A DNA stretch of 64,000 nt from Sistotremastrum niveocremeum HHB9708 (Eukaryota > Basidiomycota > Agaricomycetes > Sistotremastrales > Sistotremastraceae): contig KV419416.1 in NCBI GenBank assembly GCA_001630475.1, forward strand, positions 258,477 to 322,476. The letters run 5' to 3'. Below the pieces are notes generated by a model. The model saw nothing but the letters and a program-made list of their open reading frames with translations, searched no databases and was not told the DNA's origin. The translations under genes were made by a program, and so were the position numbers. How positions within the stretch are numbered: position 1 is the stretch's first letter; each line of letters begins with the position of its first letter. Below, piece after piece: positions 12,064 through 23,525 of this stretch.

Positions 12064-15058
12064 TCAGGATCTTCCGTTCCTGGTGCCGTTCACTGCGCCT
12101 GACCCGGATCCTGTTGACGGTGTGGGCGAAGACCTCTGTAAAGCATTCGCAGCGGCGGCGGCGGCACCATTGATGCCTCCAGGACTGTTATTCCCCGAAC
12201 CTGATGTTGAGCTTGAAGTATTACGTCCGAACAGCAACGCGCTAGCATCACTCAATGTCGTTCGCAAACTTCTTCGCGATCGTGCAGGGGACACATTGCT
12301 CGGATTGGCGGTTGTGTGGCTGGTGTTGGCGTTGGAGGTGGAAGACGAGGGCTGGGCATATACAGCTCCTGCGGCTGCAGCAGATGCATTGCCTGGCCTT
12401 CCCCGTGTATATACTGGTTCTTCGATTGGCATAGTCGGTTGTTTGAACTGGGCAAGTAGGCTCGGAGGAAGTATTTGTGCTGAGAGAGCGAGGTCGGGAG
12501 CCCAGGGTGCATCGGTCGTCATCGCATTCGAACCTGTCGGTACAGGAGGCGCAGGCGGAGGCACTGAAGACGACGATGAGGGTGATGCACCAACACTGGC
12601 CGACCCGAACTGGAGTTCTAGCATTCTCTGCCGAGCGAGCGCGACTGGACCGGGTGGGTGGTTATTCGCGTTCGTCGATCGAGTATTTGGAGATGAGTCA
12701 AGAGTGTATTGAGCAGGAGGATTAAATGCTCCAGTCCATCCTTCTAACACGTTGCCATTGATGAATTGCTGTCGAGATTGCTGTGGGGGTGGAGGTTGCA
12801 GCTGCGACTGAGGATGTTGAGAACGGCCTCGGACAGTCCCAATTGAAATCACAGTAGCCCCGCCATCAGATCCAACGCTCATCGTCGGACTCGCAGCTCC
12901 TCTTCGATCAACGTTCGCTCCATCCACGAGATTACTTCCCGACCCTGAGGCCGAACTGGTCCCAGAGCCAGACGCGGAAGCTGCAGAATTCGAAGTCGAA
13001 TTCACGTTCGAAGGTCCGGGGATTAATATTCTGTCTGTATGCGGGAGTACTGCTCGAGTTCCATTCCTTCTTCCAGGTCCGTGTCTCTGCATGGTCACGT
13101 TTCCATTCCGAAGGGCCCTCGAACGTCTCCCGGGACCAGGGCCTGGGTACAGAGGAATGTCGCCCTCTCCATCTTCAGCGTCACCGTCATCGCCTAACTC
13201 TATGATGCCCGTATCGTCACCATCGTCACCATTTTCCTCCTCATCCGACGAATCGGGGTTCTCATGGGCTACATGCACCTCTTCCCGCATATTCGCCATG
13301 ATTGTTTCAAGATACTTGCGAAGAGCGTTGACACCTGGTCCAGAGTACACGCAGAAAGCAGCCCTCTGTGCAGTGTTAAACTCCTACGTCGAAAAGTTAG
13401 TCAGAGCGTAAGAAGAGAGAAAAAGGAACGTACTCTTGGCGGCGGCCTACAGAACTTCTGCAGTTCTTCTCTTCTAAATGAGGGAATTCCCGTCAAGCTC
13501 AGATGTGTCAATTTATTCAGCCTCGACAATAGGTAATAGACCGCCTGGACAGTAATGTTCTCGCAGTAACTTAGATGAATCCTTTCGAGTGTGTTGGCGC
13601 GGGTAGCGAGGGCAACGACACCCTCATCCGTAAGATTTGAGACGCGGACCAATCCTACGCGGCGTAATTTCTGAAGATGGGCGAGCTCGAAGACGGAGAG
13701 ATCGGTGAGCAAACTGCAGCATGCGAGATCGATGTAACGGAGGCGGGAGCAGTGGAAAGCAAGTGTCCGGACAGCACGGTCTGTGATACTGAATGGGTAC
13801 TAAATCAGCTTGCAATCTGGTGATGATATAATCGGATGACGTACGCAATTGCATGACCCATGTGTAACCAATGCAGATGTTTGCCGAGCTTGCATATACT
13901 CTCCACTGCTGCGTCTGTCAATGCTGTACATTTTGCGAGGACCAAATTGCGAATCTTAGGGGCACTGGTGACAATGCCTTCGATGGCATTATCGGTGACG
14001 TTGGCGCATGCAGTGAGGTCCAACATCCTCAGATGTTCGAATTGCCGTGATGGGCGGAGAGGAGGTAGGATGGTTAGGGATTGATTGGGATTTCGAGCAG
14101 GGATAGGGATAGAAGGAGGGAAGGCTTCCGCTATGGAAGCCTCGAGTGCGTTCGGTGGTGCGGGGAAAGCGTTTTCGGTCAGCTCTATGCAGTGCGAGAG
14201 TCTCAACTCTCTCATATGCACCGAGTGCTCCCAAAGATCTCTTGTGGCCAGGTCGGTTATGAGTGGACAATTATTTAGGTCGATTTCAAGCAGTAGAGGG
14301 CAAGATTTGACGAGTAGGGAAACTGATTGATCAGTTATAGCATCGATGCCACTCAATTTGATCCTTCGTAGTAGCGGACAGTTCTTCGCGAGTGCGCTGA
14401 CTCCAACATCCGTCACTTTCTTGCAGCCGCCTAAATTAATTCCCTGGAGCTTGTGAGCTGATCGTGCGAGCGCGACAATGGAGATATCGGTTGTCTCTGA
14501 TACGCCGGTGAGGTCGAGTGCAACGAGGTCGGGACAGTATGGGAGAACTCGACATAGGGCTTCGTCCGACAGAGCGGCGCAATTGACAAGTGTCAACCGC
14601 TCTAATCGTTGACAAGCCGACAGCCTGGTGAATAGCGGATCGGAGAGCTCAGACCCCAACATAGCGAAATTCAATCTTCTTATGAACCTCGCATATGTGA
14701 AGGTTTGGTCCTCCTTAGAGATGATCTGGACCATTTTGAAAAGGTTGGTAACTTTAGCGAAGTTTGGACGATGCCAGAGCAGTTCGACAGCGCACTCGCA
14801 CCAGGCATGTGATACGAGTAAGGAAGAGAAGAGATCGCGGGGATTGTGAAGCTGGCGGAGAATATGGATTAGGATCTCTGGGGGCAGTCGCTCCTGGTGA
14901 GACCAACGACCAGGAGAGCGAGGGTGGAATATAGATGTGGACGAGAGTATAGATAGGTTGAGACCATTACGAGTATCGTCGAGGTCTTCTTCGTCGTCGG
15001 AAACGCTTGAGCCGGTCGCGGACTGGGGCGGGGACGCTGCGGTCACCTTCTTCTTCAT
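12064..15058 (-). CDS. Grr1-type F-box/leucine-rich-repeat protein (SCF substrate adaptor)
   Basis: About 965 residues in three exons. The F-box (RLPPEILIHILRQLHNPRD, residues ~56-95) would bind Skp1 in an SCF ubiquitin ligase. It is followed by about a dozen cysteine-containing leucine-rich repeats of the LxxLxLxxCxxLTDxAL type (e.g. LTLVNCAALSDEALCRV, INLGGCKKVTDVGVSAL, LDLTACANVTDNAIEGI). Exon 2 continues ITDRAVRTLAFHCSRLRYID and ends at CRPPPR. Exon 3 opens EFNTAQRAAFCVYSGPGVN, the block that follows the repeats in Grr1 homologs, and then a ~400-residue disordered tail rich in Ser, Gly, Asn and Pro. In yeasts Grr1 targets G1 cyclins and glucose-signalling factors; the same role here is inferred. 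Divergent from LSM3. A 209-residue open frame on the other strand over the tail is a composition shadow. Confidence 0.92.
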
Positions 15059-15217
15059 CGTGGTCGCTGTCGTCGATGATCGTTCGCTAAGAGCGATAAT
15101 GGAGACAGATGTTGGTAGGCAGGGTCGCGGTCGTTTCGGGTGGGAGAATTCAGACTCCGGTCAGTATTGTGCCGGATCGTCCAAGTCGACCAGCAGCCTA
15201 CGTCGAGTTTGTAGACT
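15059..15217. promoter_or_regulatory. Bidirectional promoter, Grr1-type gene / LSM3
   Basis: Only 159 bases separate the two divergent start codons, so core promoters and both leaders must be packed here or overlap. No clear TATA box is seen; the stretch is GC-rich with CGTCGTCGATGATCG-type sequence. Confidence 0.6.
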
Positions 15218-15678
15218 ATGGACGGCGTGTCGCAAGGTATCCAAGAGCCCTTTGATCTGGTCCGATTATCATTGAACGAACGCGTGTTTGTCAAGTTGAG
15301 GGGAGATCGTCAGCTCACCGGCGTGTTGCACGTACGTTCTCCGCGTTTCAGAACGCTGATTGATAATGTGTGACTGATTCAGAAATAGGCCTATGACGGT
15401 CATATGAACTTAATCCTGAGCGATGTGGAGGAGACAATCATGATAGTCGAGCCCTTGGATGGAGCGAGCGATGTGCCCAGTACGGTCAAAGTGCGTCTGC
15501 AAAAATCGCGATAAATACTTTCAGGGTGCTCATTCGGATGATAGGTTGCCAAACGCAACATGGAGATGCTTTTTGTCAGAGGGGACGGCGTGATTCTCGT
15601 ACGCAGCAATTCCGGTGCTGCGGTACCCCAGTTTTCTCATCACTTTCTCGATAGGTCTCGCCACCTTCACGAACATGA
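15218..15678 (+). CDS. LSM3: U6 snRNA-associated Sm-like protein LSm3
   Basis: Small RNA-binding protein of the Lsm1-7 ring (cytoplasmic mRNA decapping) and Lsm2-8 ring (nuclear U6 snRNA). Four exons give about 96 residues: MDGVSQGIQEPFDLVRLSLN and ERVFVKLRGDRQLTGVLH, then AYDGHMNLILSDVEETIMIV, then KRNMEMLFVRGDGVIL, then VSPPSRT and stop at 15676-15678. Both Sm motifs are present: Sm1 (VKLRGDRQLTGVLHAYDGHMN) reads across the first intron, and Sm2 is LFVRGDGVILVSPP, joined across the last intron. Length matches the family (about 90-105). An earlier ATG exists upstream but the chosen start gives a normal N-terminus. Essential housekeeping gene. Confidence 0.95.
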
Positions 15679-16416
15679 TCTGCATGGACATCAGCCGCCT
15701 ACGATATTCTTGTCCGCTTACGTCAGCATTCAGCCATATCTATTTGTCAGGCCATTGATCGTCCGAATGGAGAAAAAAACTTCCATGACCCTGCTTGGCA
15801 ACAATAACGACTTTATGGTCTTCTGCTTCGCCTTTGCACCGACTGCCCTAGGTTATTCCAGAATTCATGACTCTGTCAGAGCATGTGCTAGCATCAGCGA
15901 AAGCCAGGAAGTCAGCTCGGAGATAGGTTCCAGAAGCGTCACGGAAATGCATGAAGCTGCATGAGAAGTCCAAGCTTCGTGATCTGTATGTCTGTTAGTC
16001 TTGTTTCTGCGGCATACAAATTGCCTTCGGCATTGCGGAAATAATACAATAGCACTCACCGATGCAGCGAGATGTTGTCGTCCATTAATGTTATTCATGT
16101 TACCGGTGAAGCCCTTCGAGAACTGTCCCAGTATTATTGGTGCCCATTTCAATTCCGATTCCACTCATGGAGGAGGGTGCCCCTCGATAACAATCAGGGT
16201 TTAGAAAATATCCCAAAAGGGTCCATTCTCACTGACATGAAATCTACGATGGTACTAGTGAACGATCGAACAAGACACAAAAACAAAGGATACTAAAAAT
16301 ACATGGGTATTATAGCAGACTGTCCCACAGCAAAAATGCACAAATCAACAAAGCGAGGATATATGAATGTCAAGAAAGCGTCCACATCGCGCGAAATTGC
16401 AGAGTTGGGATAAATG
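15679..16416. other. 3' spacer between LSM3 and the phosphate transporter
   Basis: Convergent ends of LSM3 (+) and the transporter (-). Open frames up to 134 codons occur but lack splice logic or recognisable motifs. No RNA gene recognised. Confidence 0.45.
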
Positions 16417-18536
16417 CTATGGCGTCATTTCGATCTCGGTCGTACCAGCACTCTGAGGGTATAGCGTATCGTCTGAATCGCCAGCAATGCCTTTCACAAA
16501 GTCGTCCTGGTCTTCGTTCGAAATGTCCTCGAGGGTGCGGCCTTTGGTCTCGGGAATTAAGAGTGTCGAAGCGATGCCTGTCAACATGAAAAATGCATAG
16601 AACTCAAAACTAAAATAAACTTCATGAGTCACGGTACAACTTGAACGGGAGAGTGAAATGTCCTTACATGTGCCCAATATTGCTACCTTGGCTTAAGGTA
16701 TTTCCGTCTGTTGCGTTTTTCGGTCGGGTGACGAGGTCAAAGGCCACTTGTGATAGTATGGCGCCCAGTTTGCCAGCGGCTGCTGAGATTCCATGCGCTG
16801 TGGACCGGTAGCGAGTCGGAAAGGCTTCTCCGGGTAGAATGAAAGTAGTAGTGTTTGGTCCGAAATTCTGAAAGAAATTCCCGAGGCAGAACAGAACAAC
16901 AAAAGCTATTCTGCCTCCTTGGGAGCATCGCATCTTGTCGTATCCGAATCCTGTGTGCGTATTCAGTGTTTGTGAAACAGAAAAGTGAAAATCACTGACC
17001 CATGCAGCAGAAAATGATGGCCAGCATGGTAAAGCCCAGCAATTGAATAGGTTTCCGCCCCCATGAATCAATAAAAAGAAAGGCAACCCAATAGCCTGGA
17101 ATGAGACCGGCGAGCGAAAGAATTATGTTGCCAACTGATATCTCCATGAGCTGGTTATAACTCTGTTCGGGTACGGTGCCGGCGTTATCGACAAAATTGA
17201 GCCCCAATGTTTGTATAACAGAGATAGAAGTGGTGCAAGTGCCTGAAATTGTAGAGTTCGCACTCAACAATTGTGAGTTATTGAGGCCAAGACCATAGAA
17301 AGCGGTGTCCAGGGCAAACCACGACCACGCTGTGCCCAAAAGAATCATCCCATTTTTCCATTTCGAAAAATAGTTCAAAAAGTCACGACGAGTGTGCCGA
17401 GGGGCTTCGACACGCTGAACAACAGCCTCTGGATCAACCCAGAAGACTCCAGTAGTTTTGCTGTTGAGGAATATATCAGCATCTCGAGCTGCCTGTTTGA
17501 CGTTCCGCTCGATGTCCATGACGAATCGCGGGGTCTCCGGGATGGTGAGGCGGAAATAAAGAGCAATGGCAGCGGGAACCCCTCCGAGCCCAATCAGAAG
17601 ACGCCAGAGAACGTCGACGGGATCTACTCGACAATTCTTCATCTCGAGGCCTGATATAACACAATCTTTGATGGTATAGGATTCGATGGAGGTGCGGAAA
17701 ATTGCCACGAGGATTGTCGAAACGATAGCTGCTGTGAGCTGACCCCAGCCTTGACAGGCAAAAACACTGGTCATCATCCTTCCGCGTATATGTTTGGAGG
17801 CGAATTCGGAAGAGATTATGGCGGACAATGGATAATCTCCTCCTATGCCTATGCCCATGATAAACCGCCACACTATAAGAAGGCTGATGATGTTGATGGC
17901 CTGGTAGTTGGCTGAAACAGCCTGACCGAATGTACCGACGATGATAATAATCAGCTCAAAGCCGTCTAGAATGACACAGTCAATAGAGAGTTGTATCGGA
18001 GAATAGAAGGAATCCATACACATTCTCTTGCGACCTACAACATCAGCCAACCACCCGAAGATCAATTGTCCCAAAAGTGTACCACAAGGAGTTGCGATTT
18101 TGAGACCGATGTCAAGATGTGGAGGCAGCGAGTTCTGGTACGGTGTATCTATCGATAGTCAGCCTATATAATAGACCGAAGGGAAGAGATATACTCATGC
18201 CAGCATAAACATATCCCAACATAATTGATGCAATGTTAATCTGAGGACGACTCAGTTTACTCGACCTAAAAAAAAATCCGGCGAATGACGTACCGCGAAG
18301 ATGTCGTAAGCATCTGTAAAGAATCTGTATACGGTATTAAGCATGAGCCTTTGAGAAATGGAAGAGAACTGAAGTTCATACCCAATCCCCGCCACAATGC
18401 AAACTTTGACATGAAATCTCGAGTACGCGGCATTGTTTACTTTTGCTAAAGCCGCGATACGAAATCGAGAGAGAAAGCGTGAATGGGGGTCCTGAGATTC
18501 CTCTAAACCGATCTCCTCGTAGTCTGGTCCAGTCAT
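16417..18536 (-). CDS. PHO84-type inorganic phosphate:H+ symporter (MFS)
   Basis: Plasma-membrane phosphate importer of the phosphate:H+ symporter family within the major facilitator superfamily, about 550 residues. Start ATG at 18536 ([20 protein letters not shown]). Spliced exons give [20 protein letters not shown], whose first-helix Asp is needed for proton coupling in the family. Next come [32 protein letters not shown] (MFS loop 2-3 motif), and the signature [20 protein letters not shown]. The second half has [50 protein letters not shown] and the C-terminal [12 protein letters not shown]. Roughly twelve membrane segments are visible. The set of conserved blocks is complete, so it is likely functional. 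Fungal homologs are induced by phosphate starvation through Pho4/NUC-1; no convincing cluster of such sites lies close to this start. Confidence 0.93.
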
Positions 18537-21500
18537 CTTCTTCGACGCGCAACTCGGAGAACAGGGGATGTAGCGAGGTACAGGAACTACAGGCGCATCC
18601 GAGTGGGTTATAAGGCGCACTGTTCTCTGATTTCATCGTCTGTTACGTGGTAACAACGACGTGTAATGCTGGCCGAATTTGGAGTATGCACAGCTACATC
18701 CATGTATAAACCTTCCGAAATTCGATCACAGTGCCTTTTGGAGAGTTGAGAAGCTCGGATACCGAAGCGCCGCGGTAATGCCGAGTTGCCGAAATCTGTG
18801 CCTGGCACGTTCGTCCGCAAAAGGGAATATTTCGACCCTTATTTAGGAACGTGTGTGGCATAAGCTTGTCGATTGGTGAACGAGTCGTCCAGTCAACCGA
18901 ACTTCCCTGACCTTTGGAAGCCAAATATGCTTCCGCTGACTCGAGTCTAAAGCAGCACAACATTACATTTAAATTTGCTTCCGCTTTCTGTGCGTCTGAT
19001 TCACTTCAACCCTCCAAGATTTCCCAAAAGCTGACCAAATCATGAAGGAAATCAACAACTGATTTTTTGCCTAAGTCGGCCTGTGCACAGGCTATGTCTA
19101 ACCGCAGCCCGTAACCCTAGGATATATTAAAATCCATCGCGTATGATAGGAGTACGCGCCGTTTATTATGACGTTGATTCCTAGTCACATCGATCACCGT
19201 CGATGCGGTGGAACTGACTGCTGGTACAGAGACGACAGTCGTCGACAGAGGAACAATTTTTGTAGACTCGAGCGTTTGAAAAACCTTCGTACTGCACCGC
19301 GGAACGAAAGCGGGACCACGGGGAATACGTACACATCCCTATACAACGAGTCAGATACGCTTGTGTCCAAGATAGCGGTGTTAGGAGTATATCCAAAAAA
19401 CAAACCGAGATGGTAGATCATGATAGCGGTGAAGAAGGCGCGCAGCGAAGGAGTGGAGGCATCAGAATGGATCGTGAAGTGGGTCCTCTTCTCCGCTCGA
19501 GTATCGATGAAAAAGTTATGTGGAGTGTCCAAGGCTGTTGACTCGTATGTACATGCAGCAACAACGTGTGTTCGAAGCTTGCTTAGGTTTCAAAGGATTC
19601 AAGGCCAAAGTGCAGATTGAGCTTTTCGAATTCGCCGCGGGGATCTTTGAAATCCCTGATGAAGATCAAGAAGTCTCCGCGACATGCGCACATCAACAAG
19701 GATATACATGTCGTGTGAGCGCAGGACCATTTGTCCGAACTGCGCAGATCTGGTATGCGAGTCAGTGAAAGCATCAAAGCACGTTCCGCAAAAGCTCTTG
19801 AACCTCGCGCTAGCACACGTGAAACAGTTGCAACCAAAAGATGGATCTTCGGGCAGTGACAAGCTCAAACGCAGCCGTTGGGATATTCTGTAGTCCAATC
19901 TTCATCTGGTAAATAATTTAATGCAATGGCAAACGGGCAGCTAACTCACCAAGACAAGACAAGCAGCAGTCGATGTACTCAGAGTCAAGAAAAAGCGCAA
20001 AAACCAACTATATTGCCAGTACTTTTTAAGGATGGATCGTGATCATCGTGTAGGAGAGCATTTCACTGCAAAAGCCAAAATTTCAGCCTTTCGATATTCC
20101 AATAGGCTCGAACAAACAAACGAATGGGGTTGTGGCGTCGGGAGGGCGCTATTGCAGGTTTCTGAGCCTGAACCGGAGCGCTGAGCGCTCATTCCATCAT
20201 TGGCAGTCGTCGTGAACGCCCCCGAACACAGCATTGAATCGGATCCCGAAGCATATCGAATCAATATGATGCTAAGGGTTTCGTGTGACTCTCGGACGAT
20301 ACTCTCTGTCATGGAACGGCGCTGGTTGTCTAACTTCTCGATATTGGGCGTCCGTGTCGCCACGACGTCGTCTGCGTCGGTGAGCCAGGTGGGGCAGAAG
20401 ATGAAAGTGGGGGGCATCGTCAGGACGGACGGACCGTTAAAAAATCTTGACAAAGTTTGCTGTTCTCTAAATTTCAGTCGTAGGGACGGTCGCCAGGGAA
20501 TGTCAGACGGTAGCTCAGAGCTCAGATCTCAGACGCGAGCCTATGGAAGCATTTGGAAGGAGAAACAACATTTCGGCATCTTCCGAACAACTCATTCCGA
20601 GCGCTCATCCTAATTGGACAGGTGGCATCCCTGGGATATGCCAAATGATCTACCCGTTCTCGAAGATGAACCGGCTTCTTTGTTGATATGCCTTACTCGT
20701 CTCTGACTCTCTCATAAATTGAAGCCACTTTGCTGGTTGAAATCAGTATTTCAAGTTTCAACAAGGTCTGACTCTGTCGACATGTCTATTGCCAGGTCAA
20801 CCTTCGAAACCTGGATATTCTTGTCTCGATTCTCCACCTCTACATAACCTCTACATGCCTCGACCGATGAAGGTCTTGGACGTCATCTATCGGTCCTAGA
20901 GACAATGTGAACTGTATCTGGCTTTCGCACTTTGCGATTCGGAACTGTCTTCTGCGCAATATTATTACACAGACCAGAGATCGTTCGGATCTTGATTCTG
21001 TCAGTCCCCCGGGGTTGAAACTTGTCCTCCAATTCGCGTAAGACCAACTGTTACAAGCTCATTGCGCGCAAAATAGCAAATGGGAGTATCTCATCCAAAT
21101 GGGTGGTGCGAAATGTGGAGGACGCTCCATAAAATTCGGTGGTGGAATATTCGAGGTATCGCGCCGAACCAGCAAGAAAATTACGCTACAGGTTGCGGGA
21201 TCTCATGAGGTATGATACGATATCGCCATGAACTTATGACCCTCGTAAGCGACTGAAGCAAAGGTTTTCCAGGATATTCTTGGCCGCGAGATATAAAAGC
21301 CCGGACCGTGTGGCACATTTCGGTGCGCTCAGCGTTTGATCAGAGCACATGCTAGTGTCAAGTTCAGAAACGAACTCGCACCTAGGGTCAGGATCCAGAG
21401 TTCCTGAGGAGCGTATATTGAAGGCGAGTTTCTTGCGTTTATTGGCCTTTTTTCGCTGACCCTGCTTATCAGTGTGGGTATGGCCAATAACATGACTGAG

Positions 21501-21965
21501 CTCATGCCTCGGAGTGCCCTTTAACCCTCGAGATGTTTGTCACCTGCCATCATCTGTTCGACCCCGAAATTTATTCACGGGCAGGGCGGGCATTGGCAAA
21601 CAAAGCCCAGGCCCGTAATGTTTCACGATCGCGTGCGGTGGTAGTGACGTAGTGTGCTCCACTGAGTCAAAGTGATCGTGCAGATTGCGCTTGGATAGAT
21701 CGCCTTCGGGTGGTCCTTGACGACTCCAGGCACATTTTGTAATGACGTGTAGTGATCGACAAAGTGTTCCTCGCAGCAGCGAACTTGCCATGAATATAAC
21801 AAGAGTTAAAGTGTACAGATCAGTGCAGTGTAGACGCCAGAAGTAGAAGTCAAATGGGTATAGAGACCCTAGATGTCTCCCTGACAAGGCGTATACCCGG
21901 TTTATCAAGATCGAGCTTTGAAGCAGTCCGATGCGCTACCCACACACGAAGTAGCTGTTGCCCCC
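18537..21965. other. Gene-poor 3.4 kb stretch, no supportable gene
   Basis: The longest gene-free part of the window. Open frames of 60-137 codons occur on both strands but none shows domain motifs or consistent introns. A hydrophobic stretch on the minus strand at about 19330-19450 (AFFTAIMIYHLGLFFGYTP) could be a relic of a membrane protein. One CACGTG lies near 19816. A good TATA box (TATAAAA, 21292-21298) points right, with an ATG at 21349 that opens only a ~35-codon frame. The stretch may hold decayed genes or an unrecognised transcript. Confidence 0.45.
21292..21298 (+). promoter_or_regulatory. Orphan TATA box
   Basis: GAGATATAAAAGCCC context on the plus strand, about 670 bases upstream of the next supported coding start (21966). 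It could start a long leader for that gene, a noncoding transcript, or nothing. Confidence 0.3.
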
Positions 21966-23078
21966 ATGTCTCTCATCCTCTCCCAAACCATCCTCGGAAT
22001 GCCGTCCCCTCCTAGTCACGACCAAAACCATTCTAATTTTTATACTTCTCCTTCGTACAACCTCCTCAACCCGCACTCCCTCTTCCCACCAACCTCCACC
22101 TCTGTTCTCTTCATCTCACAACCAAATTCTTTTGATGAAATGCCCCACTCAAAACCAGAAAATAAACTGCCACCTCCTGGTCCAGATCATTACGAAGCGA
22201 GACGACTACGATGGGTTACCCCCAAGTCTTCGAAATCCCCGAACCAGAAGTCCAGAGAAGATCCATCTCAAAATTCTTCGAGAACGCGAATAGTCGAGTT
22301 GCTCGATGCCCCCGATGCCATCTATAATGAGGTACGTGTCTCTATCTCATTCGAACGCCATACATCAATGCTTACATGATGTCCAGGATACGTGGAACTC
22401 TGGACTGAAATCGATCTGGAAGGGCCTTTCTGCGGGATCAAAGTTGAGAAAACGACTGCCCCTGTCACTCGTCGTACGTCGCACTTCTATCATTCATTCT
22501 TAATACATCTCTAATCAATGAACTACACGCACATCACTCGTTGAAACCATATCTAACCATCGTGGCAATTTTCCGCCCTCCTGGCCGTCGTACCCCGCCC
22601 TACTCGTCGTCTTTCGCTCGCATCTCCTACACCATCCATCTTTTTCTCATCACAGCTCAAAATCGTTCAAGCAGGCTGGGTTCGTGACGGAACGTGGCCA
22701 GTAGGCCAAGTCGCCCCTTCATCCTCATCCTCCACCTCCGAAGATCGCGAATCCAACAATCCCGAGCGCACTCCACCAACGAAAAAGACTCCCAGAAGTC
22801 GAGAAAAATCACACAACAAACGAGACTCGAATGGAAACGTCGAAGCATGGATGTTAAATCCTGATCATCCCAATAACAGTCCTGGTCCCGTGACACCCGC
22901 AGATGAACCCAGTTCGTGGCCAGTCGACGTCGAAAGACCCGATGATTTGGACGATCTCGAAGATGGAGGACGAGGAGAAGGTAGTTCTCAAGTGATTGAT
23001 GGAGGGCCGGGTACGAGTGGGGTTGGTGATGAAGACGGTACTACCAGGGAGGGTACTATCGACGACGTTGAGGAGTGA
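21966..23078 (+). CDS. Disordered hypothetical protein with a short conserved core
   Basis: Three exons, about 300 residues. I do not recognise it. Exon 1 runs from MSLILSQTILGMPSPPS to DAPDAIYNE and is rich in Ser, Pro and Asn, with GPDHYEARRLRWV as its most structured part. Exon 2 gives DTWNSGLKSIWKGLSAGSK and LRKRLPLSLV; exon 3 continues LKIVQAGWVRDGTWPVG and then a long acidic disordered tail (DDLDDLEDGGRGEG). Both introns are phase 0 with GTACGT donors. The core around the exon 2/3 join has the look of a conserved helix-forming segment (Trp and Gly-rich). No signal peptide or membrane helix. The start could be the upstream ATG at 21918; the one chosen has the cleaner context. Confidence 0.65.
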
Positions 23079-23525
23079 CCGTACAGTAATGACGATTATA
23101 TGACCTTTTCTAACTCGCTATTTCACTCAGACTTGCTTTCTTCACTTGTATCATCAGACATCGTTTTCACTTTCTCCTACTCAAACGTCTCGTCCATCAT
23201 TGTCTCCCTCTCTCTATCTCATGTTATGTTTATTCCCTGAACCACTTGTTCTTGAATAGAAGGATATAGTAGTCCGTCCATCACTCGTATGTATTGGATG
23301 CCGGTCGAATCGGCCTGATAATGATCTGTTTACTTCATGCACGGTACCGGGGATGTCCAAGCATTTCCGGAAGTTCGACTACCCGAAAAGGTCCACTGGC
23401 GACACACGTAGGATCAGACGCCCACGACAAAAGCGGGAACCTGTATAAGTGACACGACAAGATGATCTGTTGATTACTATTCCATGAAAATCCAAACTTG
23501 TTAAAACCACCGATCATCTCACCGG
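23079..23525. other. Convergent 3' spacer
   Basis: T-rich and C-rich sequence downstream of the 21966 gene and downstream of the 23526 gene. No gene seen. Confidence 0.45.

Noticed and set aside
12083-12712. 209-codon plus-strand frame
   Set aside because: It is antisense to the low-complexity tail of the Grr1-type gene; its Ala/Gly/Pro composition mirrors that tail.
19194-19532. Hydrophobic minus-strand frame resembling a fungal multi-pass membrane protein
   Set aside because: No ATG start, no partner exons in the next kilobases that keep the pattern, so at most a relic.
19812-19822. CACGTG as a Pho4-type site for the phosphate transporter
   Set aside because: A single site 1.3 kb upstream of the start is expected by chance.
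21540-21908. Minus-strand frame starting with RVYALSGR, like DUF6533-type membrane proteins
   Set aside because: Only a short match; the following residues do not fit and no further helices were found.
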